Shown here piece by piece: positions 9,813 to 18,875 of a stretch of 64,000 nt of DNA (position 1 is its first letter; each line of letters opens with the position of its first letter). The notes under the pieces were generated by a model. The model searched no databases, had not been told where the DNA came from, and was given only the letters and a program-made list of their open reading frames with translations. A program made the position numbers and the translations under genes. The stretch spans positions 558,001 through 622,000 of the forward strand of contig NZ_AP027080.1 in the NCBI RefSeq assembly GCF_030295405.1, in the 5' to 3' direction. This DNA comes from Mesoterricola silvestris (lineage in GTDB: Bacteria > Acidobacteriota > Holophagae > Holophagales > Holophagaceae).

Positions 9813-10532
9813 GTGGCCATCGAATTCACACCCGTCAAGACCAAGCGAATATATGAAGAGATCGCCGAGCAGATCCAGCAGCTCATCACCGGCGGCGAAC
9901 TGAAGCCCGGGGACAAGCTCATGTCCGAACGGGAACTGGCCGACCGGCTCCAGGTGAGCCGCGTCTCGGTGCGCGAAGCGATCCGGTCCATGGAGATGCT
10001 GGGGTTCATCGAGATCCGCCAGGGGGAGGGCACGTTCATCCGGGACGCCTCGGCCAACGAAGTGATCCGTCCCCTGGCCATGTTCCTGGCGGTGGAACGG
10101 GGTTCCCTCCTGGACATGTTCGAGGTGCGGCGCATCTTCGAGACCGCCACTTCTGCGCTGGCCGCGGAACGCGCCACGGACGAGGAGATCGAGCAGATAG
10201 GTATGCTCCTGGAGAAGATGAAGGATCGCATCCGGCAGGGAGACTCTGAAAAAGGAGAGGAATACGATGGAGCCTACCACTATGCCGTGGCCGAGGCGAC
10301 CCATAACAATCTTCTGATCAAACTCCTCCGCACCGTCCACGAGGAATGGAGCAAGGCGGTTTCCGCCGGGAGCCAGCAGCTGCTCCTGGACACCCCCAAC
10401 AACGCCCAGAAGATCATCGACCAGCACACCCGGGTCTTCGAGGCCATCCGGGCCCACGACGCCGAAACCGCCTCCAGGGCCATGCTCGAGCACGTGACCT
10501 TCGCGGAGCGGGAGATCCGCAAGCGCCTATAG
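9813..10532 (+). CDS. lldR: FadR-subfamily GntR regulator of lactate genes
   Basis: This 239-residue transcription factor has an N-terminal winged helix (YEEIAEQIQQLI, SERELADRLQVSRVSVREAI, GFIEIRQGEGTFI) at about residues 8-75. An all-helical FCD ligand domain fills about 90-235. I chose the GTG at 9813 because GAGG lies 7 bases upstream and it gives the usual family length; the reading frame stays open upstream to about 9612 but that part has no homologous look. The regulator diverges from the permease gene across a GGT-N3-ACC palindrome. It is convergent with lutC, overlapping its stop by six bases. Lactate as effector is inferred from the neighbours. Confidence 0.9.
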   Translation: MAIEFTPVKTKRIYEEIAEQIQQLITGGELKPGDKLMSERELADRLQVSRVSVREAIRSMEMLGFIEIRQGEGTFIRDASANEVIRPLAMFLAVERGSLLDMFEVRRIFETATSALAAERATDEEIEQIGMLLEKMKDRIRQGDSEKGEEYDGAYHYAVAEATHNNLLIKLLRTVHEEWSKAVSAGSQQLLLDTPNNAQKIIDQHTRVFEAIRAHDAETASRAMLEHVTFAEREIRKRL

Positions 10533-11186
10533 GTTGTCGACAAGCACCACCACCAGCCGCCGGGGACCGTGCACCCCGTAGGCCAGGGTCTGCTCGATGT
10601 CGGCGGTCTTGCTGGGACCGGAGATGAGGAGGGAGTTGCGGGCCGCGCCCCGTCCCCAGCCGCGGTGGCGCACCGCGGACCAGAGGGTGTCCTCGATGGT
10701 GGAGGCCAGCAGCAGCGCGATGTGCACCGGGGGCACCAGGGAGAGCAGGCGCGGTTCCTCGGGGCCGGGCTCCAGCAGGAGGCCTCCGGTTTCCGCCACC
10801 CCGGCCAGGGCGGTGGTGAAGCCCGCCGCCACGTCCTCGAAGAGCGCGGCCTTGAAGGTCTCCACCGGCTCCCGGTAGGGGATCAGCTCCGGATCCCGGG
10901 GCGTCCAGGCCGAGGCCAGGGCCTTCCCCGCGGAACTGGCGGGGCCGTAGAGGAGGTTCGGGAACCCCTGGTCCCGGCAGAAGCCGAGCACCACCGAGGG
11001 CCATTGGCCCGGAACGGCCTCCAGGAATTCCGTGTGCACGGCCTCCATGCCCCGGCGGAGCCGGGCCACCCGTTCCGCGGGGGGCCAGGCGCGGGCCGCC
11101 AGGACCTCGGTGGAGGGCAGGGGCACCGGTTCGCCACCGCCCCCGGCCCGGAGGCTTTCCAGGATCGTCGCGCGGGCGTCAGCCAT
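10527..11186 (-). CDS. lutC: LutC/YkgG-type LUD-domain protein
   Basis: This 219-residue protein is the third subunit of the LutABC L-lactate oxidation complex. It belongs to the LUD (LutC/YkgG) superfamily; the conserved C-terminal block with ISGPSKTADIEQTLAYGVHGP is clear. It is cytosolic and expected to act with LutA and LutB in converting L-lactate to pyruvate. Its start overlaps the end of lutB by 8 bp, so translation is probably coupled. Its stop overlaps the stop of the convergent regulator gene (CTATAG), leaving no room for a conventional terminator between them. The gene order lutA-lutB-lutC matches Bacillus and many proteobacteria. Confidence 0.92.
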   Translation of the reverse strand: MADARATILESLRAGGGGEPVPLPSTEVLAARAWPPAERVARLRRGMEAVHTEFLEAVPGQWPSVVLGFCRDQGFPNLLYGPASSAGKALASAWTPRDPELIPYREPVETFKAALFEDVAAGFTTALAGVAETGGLLLEPGPEEPRLLSLVPPVHIALLLASTIEDTLWSAVRHRGWGRGAARNSLLISGPSKTADIEQTLAYGVHGPRRLVVVLVDNL

Positions 11187-12606
11187 GGGGGATCCCCTCC
11201 TCTCTCACCCGTTCCTGCAGGGAGCGCCTCGCCGGCACCGGTTTGCCGCGGGCCAGGGTCCAGGCCTTGAGCAGGGGCAGGCCGCCGGGGATCAGGTTCC
11301 GGAACCGCGTGGCGCACCAGGCCGCGAACCGGTAGGCCCCGGGCCGGGAGAGCACGGCGGCCCAGACGCGCCAGGCCAGGTCCTCGGTGGCGGTCCTCCC
11401 GGTGCCCCGGCCTTCCACGGAGGAGCCCGGGTCCCGGTGGGTGGCCTCCCGGCGGAGGCGGACGATGATCTCGGGGATGGGGATCTCCACGGGGCACACC
11501 TCGGAGCAGGCTCCGCACAGGCTGGAGCCGTGGAGCAGCTCGTGGCGCACCCCCACCCCCTCCATCTGGGGCGTGAGGATCTTGCCGATGGGGCCGGGAT
11601 ACACGGCCTGGTACGCGTGGCCCCCCACCCGGGTGTACACCGGGCAGTGGTTCATGCACGCCCCGCAGCGGATGCAGCGCAGGGTGGCCCGCAGCTGGGG
11701 ATCCGCGTAGATGCGGGAACGGCCGTTGTCCAGGATCACCAGGTGGACCTCGCGGGGGCCGTCCAGCTCCCCGGGCCCGCGCGGGCCCCGGACGAGGTTG
11801 AGGTAGGTGCTCACGGCCTGACCCGTGGCGGAGCGGGTGAGGAGCGCGTAGAGGGGCGCCACGTCCTCCAGGGTCTCCACCACCTTCTCCAGCCCCATGA
11901 CGGCGATGTGCAGGGCCGGCACGTGGGTGCTCATGCGGCCGTTGCCCTCGTTCTCCACCAGGCAGAGGGTCCCGGTGTCCGCCACCGCGAAATTCACCCC
12001 CGAAAGCCCCGCGTCCGCCTCCAGGAACTTCCGGCGCAGCACCTTGCGGGCCAGGGCGGTGAGCTCGTCCACGTCCTCCGTATATTTGGCGTCCTTGATC
12101 TTCTGGCTGAACTGCCGGGCGATCTGGGTCTTGTTCTTGTGGATGGCCGGCATGATGATGTGGCTCGGCGTTTCCTGGTCCAGTTGGATGATGTACTCGC
12201 CCAGGTCCGATTCCAGGGCCTCCACCCCGTGCTCCTCAAGGAAATGGTTGAGCCCCATCTCCTCGGACACCATGGACTTGCCCTTGACCAGGCGGGTGGC
12301 GCCCCGGGCCCGCAGGAGGCCCAGGATGAGCTCGTTGCCCTCCTCGCAGGTGCGGGCCCAGTGCACCTGGATCCCGTTGCGCAGGCAGCTGGCCTCCAGC
12401 TGCTCCAGCAGTTCGGGCAGCTTCAGCAGGCTCCGGGCCCGGATGGCCGTGCCCAGGCTCCGCAGGGCCTGGAGGTCGGCGGGATCGGGGAACTGCGCGG
12501 CGCGCTTGGCCATGAGGCCGTCCATGGCCCGGCGGAAATTGGCCCGGATCTGGGGATCCCCCAGGGCCTGGGCGGCGGATTCCCGGAAGCCCGTCTCAGC
12601 GTGCAT
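11179..12606 (-). CDS. lutB: LutB iron-sulfur lactate utilization protein
   Basis: This 475-residue protein has an N-terminal LUD domain (about residues 70-300) and a C-terminal ferredoxin-like domain. The latter has two cluster motifs, CIRCGACMNHCPVY near residue 310 and CGACSEVCPVEIPIP near 360. It is the central electron-transfer subunit of the LutABC complex that oxidises L-lactate. The TTG/ATG region at 12606 overlaps the end of lutA by 11 bp and its end overlaps lutC, so the three genes form one tightly coupled operon. The length is normal for the family and no cysteine of the two motifs is missing. Confidence 0.93.
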   Translation of the reverse strand: MHAETGFRESAAQALGDPQIRANFRRAMDGLMAKRAAQFPDPADLQALRSLGTAIRARSLLKLPELLEQLEASCLRNGIQVHWARTCEEGNELILGLLRARGATRLVKGKSMVSEEMGLNHFLEEHGVEALESDLGEYIIQLDQETPSHIIMPAIHKNKTQIARQFSQKIKDAKYTEDVDELTALARKVLRRKFLEADAGLSGVNFAVADTGTLCLVENEGNGRMSTHVPALHIAVMGLEKVVETLEDVAPLYALLTRSATGQAVSTYLNLVRGPRGPGELDGPREVHLVILDNGRSRIYADPQLRATLRCIRCGACMNHCPVYTRVGGHAYQAVYPGPIGKILTPQMEGVGVRHELLHGSSLCGACSEVCPVEIPIPEIIVRLRREATHRDPGSSVEGRGTGRTATEDLAWRVWAAVLSRPGAYRFAAWCATRFRNLIPGGLPLLKAWTLARGKPVPARRSLQERVREEGIPHG

Positions 12607-13333
12607 GGGTGCGCTCCCAGAGGAATTCCGCGATGTGCTGCGCCCGGAGGGCGGCGCCCTTGGCCTCCAGGGCCCCCTGCACGTTGAGCAGGCACCCCCC
12701 GTCCGTGCTCAGCACCCGGCTCGCCCCCGTGGCCACGGCATCCGCGGCCTTGTCGCAGGCCATGGCCCCCGAGATCTCCGGGTGCCGCACCGAGAAGGTC
12801 CCCCCGAAGCCGCAGCACTCCCGCTCCCGGGCCAGGGGCGCCACCTCCACGTTGGCCAGCTGCCCCAGCAGGGCCTGGGGCTGTCCCGCGAGCCCCAGGT
12901 CCCGCAGGGCGTGGCAGGAGCTGTGCCAGGTGACCTTCACCGGCTCCCCCAGATCCTCCAGCTTCACCTCCAGCACATCCACCAGGAACTGGGTCAGCTC
13001 GAAGACGCGCCCGCTGAAGGCCCGCACCCGCGCCTCGTCGGGCTCCCCATGGAAGAGCTCCGGATAGTGGTTGCGCATCATCCCCGCGCAGCTCCCCGAA
13101 GGCAGCACCACGGGGATGTCCAGGGGAAACAGCGCCACCTGGCTCCGCGCCACCCCCCGCGCCTCCTCCCAGTACCCGCAATTGAAGGCCGGCTGCCCGC
13201 AACACGTCTGCCCGTCCGGAAACAGCACCTCCACCCCCGCCCGCCTCAGCAGCCGGATCCCCGCCATCCCCGCCTCCGGATAGAACAGGTCCACCAGACA
13301 GGTCCCGTAGAAGTACACACGCTCAGGATGCAT
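12596..13333 (-). CDS. lutA: LutA, CCG-domain lactate utilization subunit
   Basis: This is a 245-residue protein with two cysteine-rich CCG modules: CCGQPAFNCGY near residue 45 and SCHALRDLG ... CCGFGGTFS in the second half. This is the LutA/GlpC-like arrangement that binds a non-standard iron-sulfur cluster. It should act with LutB and LutC in L-lactate oxidation. I chose the ATG at 13333 (MHPERVYFYGTCLVD) because GGAGGG lies just upstream and homologues begin here; the frame stays open to 13420 but the extra residues look non-coding. It is the first gene of the operon. Confidence 0.93.
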   Translation of the reverse strand: MHPERVYFYGTCLVDLFYPEAGMAGIRLLRRAGVEVLFPDGQTCCGQPAFNCGYWEEARGVARSQVALFPLDIPVVLPSGSCAGMMRNHYPELFHGEPDEARVRAFSGRVFELTQFLVDVLEVKLEDLGEPVKVTWHSSCHALRDLGLAGQPQALLGQLANVEVAPLARERECCGFGGTFSVRHPEISGAMACDKAADAVATGASRVLSTDGGCLLNVQGALEAKGAALRAQHIAEFLWERTHAR

Positions 13334-13452
13334 GGAGTCCCTCCGGCCCAACCGGGTGGCCAAGCTTAGCAAGGATGCCGGCCCAGGGCGAGACGAAGTC
13401 TCAGGATTTTCCGCGCGCACCGGGGCTTGCGAGCCGGGTGTCGCCGGACGTT

Positions 13453-13947
13453 CTACTCTGCGCGAAAGTAGGCCAGGGGCATGAAGAACCGCGTTGGCGC
13501 GCTCGGGAACCCGTGGAAGCCCAGGTGCCGATAGAACGCTGCTGCATTTTCGTCCAAGGCATCCACTACCAGCATATGGGCAGCGTTCCCTGATCGGGCC
13601 GCTGTTGTCAGGGCGTACGTGATAAGAATTTCCCCAAGGCCTTGCCCTTTGAATTGCTGAGCCACGGCCAACCTACCAAGCAGTGCAGCCGGCACCGGAA
13701 TCCGGGAGGGCAGTCCCTTCCGAAATGCTTCCGGCAGGTTTTCCAGCGGAATGCAATGGGCGGTGAGGGTGAAGTACCCTGCAATCCGACCCTCGGCCGT
13801 GGCAGCCACCCAGCAGGTGACGTAGTTGCGCTCAAGGTCTTGGCTGGCCTGGGCCCTCAGGTAGATATCCAGGGGTTCCTTTCCGCAGGAGAAGTTCTTG
13901 CGGTCATGGGCCTTGGGGTCCAGGGGCCCGAAGGTGAATCGCATCAT
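13453..13947 (-). CDS. GNAT acetyltransferase, TacT-like toxin candidate
   Basis: This protein of about 164 residues is a GCN5-related N-acetyltransferase. The core motif A is RLAVAQQFKGQGLGEILI near residue 95, followed by the VVDALDENAAAFYRHLGF block. The beginning, PLDPKAHDRKNFSCGKEPLDIYL, is the hallmark of the subfamily that pairs with DUF1778 antitoxins (TacT, AtaT type), which acetylate aminoacyl-tRNA and stop translation. The start is uncertain: ATG at 13947 fits the family, GTG at 13977 is preceded by a G-run, and the open frame reaches a TTG at 14034. A DUF1778 gene lies 270 bp away but in the opposite direction, which is not the usual operon order. The toxin role is an inference. 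Confidence 0.8.
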   Translation of the reverse strand: MMRFTFGPLDPKAHDRKNFSCGKEPLDIYLRAQASQDLERNYVTCWVAATAEGRIAGYFTLTAHCIPLENLPEAFRKGLPSRIPVPAALLGRLAVAQQFKGQGLGEILITYALTTAARSGNAAHMLVVDALDENAAAFYRHLGFHGFPSAPTRFFMPLAYFRAE

Positions 13948-14046
13948 CTTTGCCGTGCGGTCTTTCTCGTCTTCCACTTTCCCCCCATCGGGTTCCACCC
14001 GTCCATCCGACGCCAGATGGGTCCCATTTGCCAATAAATATTCATG

Positions 14047-14063
14047 TTCAGAAGTATTCTGAA
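14047..14063. promoter_or_regulatory. Inverted repeat in the divergent toxin/antitoxin gap
   Basis: TTCAGAA-GTA-TTCTGAA is a perfect 7-bp inverted repeat in an AT-rich gap within a GC-rich genome. It sits between the divergent GNAT and DUF1778 genes, where a ribbon-helix-helix antitoxin would be expected to bind. Other palindromes nearby (AAATCGATTT at 14094-14103 and ATTATATAAT at 14121-14130) could be further binding sites. Confidence 0.45.
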
Positions 14064-14090
14064 ATAACTCGATTCCCTGGATTTAACCAA

Positions 14091-14118
14091 TTGAAATCGA
14101 TTTAATTGCTATTATAAT
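14091..14118 (+). promoter_or_regulatory. Sigma70-type promoter for the DUF1778 gene
   Basis: TTGAAA at 14091-14096 and TATAAT at 14113-14118 are separated by 16 bp and read toward the DUF1778 gene. The palindrome AAATCGATTT overlaps the -35 end of the spacer. A second palindrome begins right after the -10 box, a layout expected for autorepression. Confidence 0.65.
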
Positions 14119-14220
14119 GGATTATATAATGAATATCCGTTTTCAAGGAAAGTCCTTGACCGGAATGGCGTCTACTCCGTCTCCGGCAATTTGCCGTATG
14201 CTTTGGGAGAGGCATTCACC

Positions 14221-14496
14221 ATGGCCATCCCAACGGCACGACTTGAAGCTCGCATCAGCACCGACCTCCATGCCCTCCTCCGGCGTGCGGCCGAGCTTCA
14301 GGGTCGCACCGTGACTGATTTCGTCGCGGACTCGCTCCGAGTGGCCGCCTACAAAGCGCTGGACGAGGCCACCATGACCCGGCTCTCCAGGGAGGATCAG
14401 GTCCGCTTCGTGGAGCTCCTCCTCAACCCGCCGCCGCCCAACGCCGCCCTGAAACGGGCCTTTGCTCGACGCAAGAAGCTCTTCACGAACCCCTGA
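14221..14496 (+). CDS. DUF1778 (TacA-like) antitoxin candidate
   Basis: This 91-residue protein belongs to the DUF1778 ribbon-helix-helix antitoxins. The N-terminal RHH part (TARLEARISTDLHALLRRAAELQGRTVTDFVADSL) should bind DNA as a dimer. The C-terminal tail with REDQVRFVELLLNPP is the segment that wraps and inhibits the GNAT toxin in TacA/AtaR proteins. The ATG at 14221 has GGGAGAGG 8 bases upstream, better than the TTG at 14191 where the open frame begins. Its apparent partner, the GNAT gene at 13453-13947, is divergent. It has its own strong promoter at 14091-14118. Confidence 0.85.
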   Translation: MAIPTARLEARISTDLHALLRRAAELQGRTVTDFVADSLRVAAYKALDEATMTRLSREDQVRFVELLLNPPPPNAALKRAFARRKKLFTNP

Positions 14497-14789
14497 CATC
14501 CGCCATCGCGGACACCACAATCCCGGGAAGTGGCTTGCCCCACGTCCTCAGCCGCCCTCGGCCAATGGATCACGGCAAGCGCGAGCAGCAGCTTGCTGCT
14601 GCGGAAGCGCTCCCGCTGGGTCGGCGCCCACCGATGGGACCCCTATGGGTCGCCGATCCCGGTTGGAACCTCCCGATGACGACCCGCGGCCCCCGGCAGG
14701 GCCAGCCTGTCAGCGCCGGAAGGCCCGCACCGCACCCCCCCGGGAAAACTCCCGGCGCCAAAACCCCGATATGCCGTTAACCTGATCAG
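14497..14789. other. Non-coding stretch before the helicase gene
   Basis: There is no convincing gene, RNA or mobile element in these 293 bp. The sequence is GC-rich, without a clear sigma70 promoter or an obvious terminator hairpin for the DUF1778 gene. The helicase ATG at its end has no strong ribosome-binding site. Confidence 0.5.
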
Positions 14790-17700
14790 ATGGCAGTTCT
14801 TTGGGTTTCCGATTTCGACCTGGACAGGCTCCAGCCCCTCCCCGAGGCCCTCCTCATGGCCCTGGGGGCCATCGGGCAGGCCTCGGCCCGGGGACACCTG
14901 GCCCAGACCCTGGTGCGCAGCCGCGTGGCGCCGCAGGCCGAGCCGTGGATCGCGGACCCGGCGGCCATGACGCCCATGCTCAGCCTCCTGAGGGAGGCCG
15001 GATTGGCCCAGGAGGAGCACCGGGGATTCTGGTCGGTGACCGAGGCCGCGCGGGAGGCGGTGTGCCGCCGGGCCCACCGCAAGGGGCTGCTCAAGGCCCT
15101 TTCCGTGGCGGGGCAGTGCTCGTACGACGCGGGCAAGGTCCTGCTGGACCCCCTGGGGCGGGACCTGGCGGCCTTCCGCCTGGCCTTCCTGGAGGGGCGC
15201 ACCGAGGACTGGCTCACGGCCCAGGAAAAGGTGCGCTCCACCCACCGGACCGCCCTGGCCTTCCGGGATCCCCTGGCCCTCATCTGCTCCCGCCCCTTCG
15301 ACCCGGCCTGGTTCGAGGCCCTGCCTCCGGCCCAGCAGAGCCACGGGGCCTGGGCCCTCCTGCACGACCAGACCGTGCACCACCAGCGCAACGAGCCCTT
15401 CCGGGCGTGGCTGGAGGCCCGGAGCCGCACCCGGCCCAGCCCCCTGGGGCCCATGGCGGAATACCTGCTCATGGAAGGCCGGGTGGAGGAGGCCCGCGCC
15501 CTCCTGGAGAAGCTCCAGCCCAGGCAGCGCGCCCTGGTGCCCATCGCCCTGCTGGAGGCGGCCATGGACCTCGTGCAGGGCCGCACGGCGGAGGCCGCCG
15601 GAGGCTTCGAGACCGTCCTGGCCGCCCTGGGCCAGGGCACCCGGCGCAAGGCGGTGCACCTGCCCGGGCTCATGGACCTCTTCTGCTTCCTGGCCTTCAT
15701 CGGACGGGGCGACGACGCCGGCCTGCGCATGGCCGCGGAGCGCCTGGAGCTCCTGGGCCGGCGCCAGCCCGGGGATCCCCTCAGCACCCTTGCCGAGCCC
15801 CTGCAGCGCCTCCTCCTCCACCGCACGGGACTGCCCCCCCGGGAGGAACTGCCTCCCCGGGCCCGTCCCGCGGGGGCGATGCGTTTCGTGGACGTTCTCT
15901 GCGGGTACCTGTGCGAAGCCCGCCTCGCCCCCGCCGCCCTGGAGGGCGCCCAGCAGGAACTCGACGGGCTGCCCCTGGGCCTCTTCGCGGGCGAACTGGA
16001 GGAGATGGGCCGCCGCAGCCGCGGCGGGCTCTCCACGGGCCGCTTCCCCTTCCTGGACCTGGTGCAGCACAGCGAAAGCTGGGAGAAGGCCCTGGAGGAC
16101 CTCCACGGCCTGGTCAAGCCCATGGCCAGCCAGCGCCCCGGGCGCCTGGCCTGGTGGGTGTGGCGCAACGTGGAGGGCAAGGCGCCCTTCGTCATCGAGC
16201 CCCGGGAGCAGCGGCTGGACGCCCGCGGCCAGTGGACCCGCGGCAAGGCCATCTCCATGAAGCGCCTCAAGGAGGAGAGCCGCGCCTACGACTTCCTCCT
16301 GCCCCAGGACCAGGCCGTCATCGCCTGCGTGCGGGAGGGCTGGAAGGGCTTCGAGCTGAACCTGGACGGGGCCCTGCAGGCCCTGGTGGGCCACCCCCTG
16401 GTGTTCTGGACCGAAGGCGACGTGGACCAGGCCTCCCGGGTGGAGGTGGTGGCCGGCCAGCCCGAACTGCGCGTGACCCGCAGGGGCCAGGTGCTGGAGC
16501 TGCGCCTGGAGCCGGCCCTGGAGGAGGGCGACGTGATGGTGGTGAACGACGGCCTCTTCCGGGTGCGGGTCATCACCGTCACCTCCGCCCACCGGAAGCT
16601 GGAGGGCATCGTGGGCCAGGGCCTCCAGGTGCCCCTGGCCGCCGAGGCCCAGGTGCTCAAGGCCCTGCGGGCCGTCGCCCCCATGGTGACCATCCATTCG
16701 GACGTGGCCGTCAAGGACGAGGCCGCGCGCAAGGCCGGCATGGCCAAGGTGGAAGGCGACCCCGCCATCCAGCTCCTGCTCATGCCCTTCCACCAGGGCC
16801 TCAAGGCCCAGCTGCGGGTGGAGCCCCTCAAGGGCGGCGGGTACTATCCCCCGGGCCAGGGCGGCGCCAACCTCATGGTGGACCACCAGGGCACCACCCG
16901 CCTGGTGGCGCGGGACCTGCGGGCGGAGACCGCCGGCGCCGAGGCGCTGCTGGAGGCCCTGCCCACCCTTCCCCTGGAGGAGGGGCGCTCGGAGTGGATG
17001 ATCGACGACCCCGAAAGCTGCATGACCCTCCTTCTGGAACTGGAGCACGCCAAGGGCCTGGCCGTGGTGCAGTGGCCCGAGGGCGGCCGGCTCAGCCCGC
17101 CCCGCACCATCGGCATGGACGCCATGAGCCTGCGGGTGAAGCGCCAGGGCACCTGGTTCGACGCCGAGGGGGAGCTGAAGCTGGACGAAGGCCGCGTGGC
17201 CAGCCTCCAGGAGCTGCTCCAGGCCTCGGAGAAGCCCGGGGCGCGCTTCGTGAAGCTGGGCGACGGCCGCGTCTACGCCCTGGCCGAGACCTTCCGGCGG
17301 CGCCTGGACGACCTGCGGGCCCTGGGGGACGTGCAGGGCGGGGTGCTGCGCCTTCCCGGCCTGGGCGCCCTGGCCCTGGAGGGCCTGGCCGGGGAGCTGG
17401 GCGAATTCAAGGCGGACCGGGCCTGGACGGGCCTCCTGGAGCGGCTCCACGGCGCCATGGGCCTGGAGCCCGCCCTTCCCGAAGGCCTCCGGGCCGATCT
17501 CCGCCCCTACCAGACCGAGGGCTGCCACTGGATGCTGCGCCTGGCCGCGGCGGGCCTGGGGGCCTGCCTCGCCGACGACATGGGCCTGGGCAAGACGGTC
17601 CAGACCCTGGCCATGCTCCTGGCCCGCGCCGGCCACGGGCCGGGCCTCGTCATCGCCCCCACCAGCGTCTGCTCCAACTGGGAGGCCGAGGCGCAGCGGT

Positions 17701-18857
17701 TCGCCCCCCAGCTCAGGGTCAAGCGCTTCGGGGAAGGGGACCGGGAGGCCTCCCTCCAGGGCGCCGGCCCCTACGACCTCTTCATCTGCACCTACGGCCT
17801 GCTCTCCCTGGAGGCCGAGCGGCTCCAGCGGGTGTCCTGGGCCACCGCCGTGCTGGACGAGGGCCAGAACATCAAGAACGCCCTCACCAAGCGAAGCCAG
17901 GCCGTCATGGACCTCCAGGCCGGCTTCCGGGTGCTCCTGTCGGGCACCCCCGTGGAGAACCACCTGGCCGAGCTGTGGAACCTCTTCAACTTCCTCAACC
18001 CCGGCCTGCTGGGGTCCCTGGACCAGTTCCGCAAGCGCTTCCAGGAGCCCATCGAGAAGGACCAGGACACCGAGGCCGTCTCGCGCCTGCGCCGCATCGT
18101 GAGCCCCTTCCTCCTGCGCCGCACCAAGGCCCAGGTGCTCACGGAACTGCCGGCCCGCACCGAGATCGTCCTGGCCCTGGAGCCCTCCGAGGCCGAGATG
18201 ACCTTCCTGGAGGCCCTGCGCCGCCGGAGCCTGGAGGAACTGGACGACAGCCCCGGGCAGACCATGCAGGTGCTGGCCTCCCTCATGCGCCTGCGCCGCG
18301 CCTGCTGCAACGTGTCCCTGGTGCAGGACGGCGCGGAGATCCCCTCCTCCAAGCTGGAGGCCTTCCTGGACCTGGTGGACGAGCTCCGGGAGAACGGCCA
18401 CCGGGCCCTGGTCTTCAGCCAGTTCGTGGACCATCTGGCCCTGCTGCGCGAGGCCCTGGACGCCCGGGGCGTGACCTACCAGTACCTGGACGGTTCCACC
18501 CCCGCCAAGAAACGCGCGTCCTCGGTGAAGGCCTTCCAGGCCGGGGAGGGCGAGCTCTTCCTCATCAGCCTCAAGGCCGGGGGCACCGGGCTCAACCTCA
18601 CGGGCGCCGACTACGTGATCCACATGGACCCCTGGTGGAACCCCGCCGTGGAGGACCAGGCCTCGGACCGGGCCCACCGCATCGGCCAGACCCGCCCCGT
18701 CACGGTGTACCGCCTCGTCCTCAAGGGGACCGTGGAGGAGAAGATCCTCAGGCTCCACGAGCAGAAGCGCCAGCTGGCCGAGGATCTCCTCAGCGGCACC
18801 GCCGTCGCCGCCCAGCTCGACGCCGCCGCGCTCCTGGCGCTGCTGAAGGAAGGATGA
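14790..18857 (+). CDS. SNF2-family DEAD/DEAH helicase
   Basis: This is a 1355-residue SWI/SNF2 ATPase. The motor is in the C-terminal third: motif I DDMGLGKTVQTLAML near residue 930, a DEGQ box (DEGQNIKNA) near 1023, LSGTPVENHLAELW near 1050, VFSQFVDHLALL near 1208, and SDRAHRIGQTRPV near 1290. Such proteins translocate on double-stranded DNA and remodel protein-DNA or RNA polymerase complexes; bacterial RapA/HepA-like members recycle polymerase. The first 870 residues have no domain I can name and contain several TPR-like helical stretches. The start is not well supported by a ribosome-binding site. A CvfB-like gene follows after 18 bp and is probably co-transcribed. The exact cellular role is unknown. 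Confidence 0.9.
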   Translation: MAVLWVSDFDLDRLQPLPEALLMALGAIGQASARGHLAQTLVRSRVAPQAEPWIADPAAMTPMLSLLREAGLAQEEHRGFWSVTEAAREAVCRRAHRKGLLKALSVAGQCSYDAGKVLLDPLGRDLAAFRLAFLEGRTEDWLTAQEKVRSTHRTALAFRDPLALICSRPFDPAWFEALPPAQQSHGAWALLHDQTVHHQRNEPFRAWLEARSRTRPSPLGPMAEYLLMEGRVEEARALLEKLQPRQRALVPIALLEAAMDLVQGRTAEAAGGFETVLAALGQGTRRKAVHLPGLMDLFCFLAFIGRGDDAGLRMAAERLELLGRRQPGDPLSTLAEPLQRLLLHRTGLPPREELPPRARPAGAMRFVDVLCGYLCEARLAPAALEGAQQELDGLPLGLFAGELEEMGRRSRGGLSTGRFPFLDLVQHSESWEKALEDLHGLVKPMASQRPGRLAWWVWRNVEGKAPFVIEPREQRLDARGQWTRGKAISMKRLKEESRAYDFLLPQDQAVIACVREGWKGFELNLDGALQALVGHPLVFWTEGDVDQASRVEVVAGQPELRVTRRGQVLELRLEPALEEGDVMVVNDGLFRVRVITVTSAHRKLEGIVGQGLQVPLAAEAQVLKALRAVAPMVTIHSDVAVKDEAARKAGMAKVEGDPAIQLLLMPFHQGLKAQLRVEPLKGGGYYPPGQGGANLMVDHQGTTRLVARDLRAETAGAEALLEALPTLPLEEGRSEWMIDDPESCMTLLLELEHAKGLAVVQWPEGGRLSPPRTIGMDAMSLRVKRQGTWFDAEGELKLDEGRVASLQELLQASEKPGARFVKLGDGRVYALAETFRRRLDDLRALGDVQGGVLRLPGLGALALEGLAGELGEFKADRAWTGLLERLHGAMGLEPALPEGLRADLRPYQTEGCHWMLRLAAAGLGACLADDMGLGKTVQTLAMLLARAGHGPGLVIAPTSVCSNWEAEAQRFAPQLRVKRFGEGDREASLQGAGPYDLFICTYGLLSLEAERLQRVSWATAVLDEGQNIKNALTKRSQAVMDLQAGFRVLLSGTPVENHLAELWNLFNFLNPGLLGSLDQFRKRFQEPIEKDQDTEAVSRLRRIVSPFLLRRTKAQVLTELPARTEIVLALEPSEAEMTFLEALRRRSLEELDDSPGQTMQVLASLMRLRRACCNVSLVQDGAEIPSSKLEAFLDLVDELRENGHRALVFSQFVDHLALLREALDARGVTYQYLDGSTPAKKRASSVKAFQAGEGELFLISLKAGGTGLNLTGADYVIHMDPWWNPAVEDQASDRAHRIGQTRPVTVYRLVLKGTVEEKILRLHEQKRQLAEDLLSGTAVAAQLDAAALLALLKEG

Positions 18858-18875
18858 TGAGACCGGAGGTGAACC

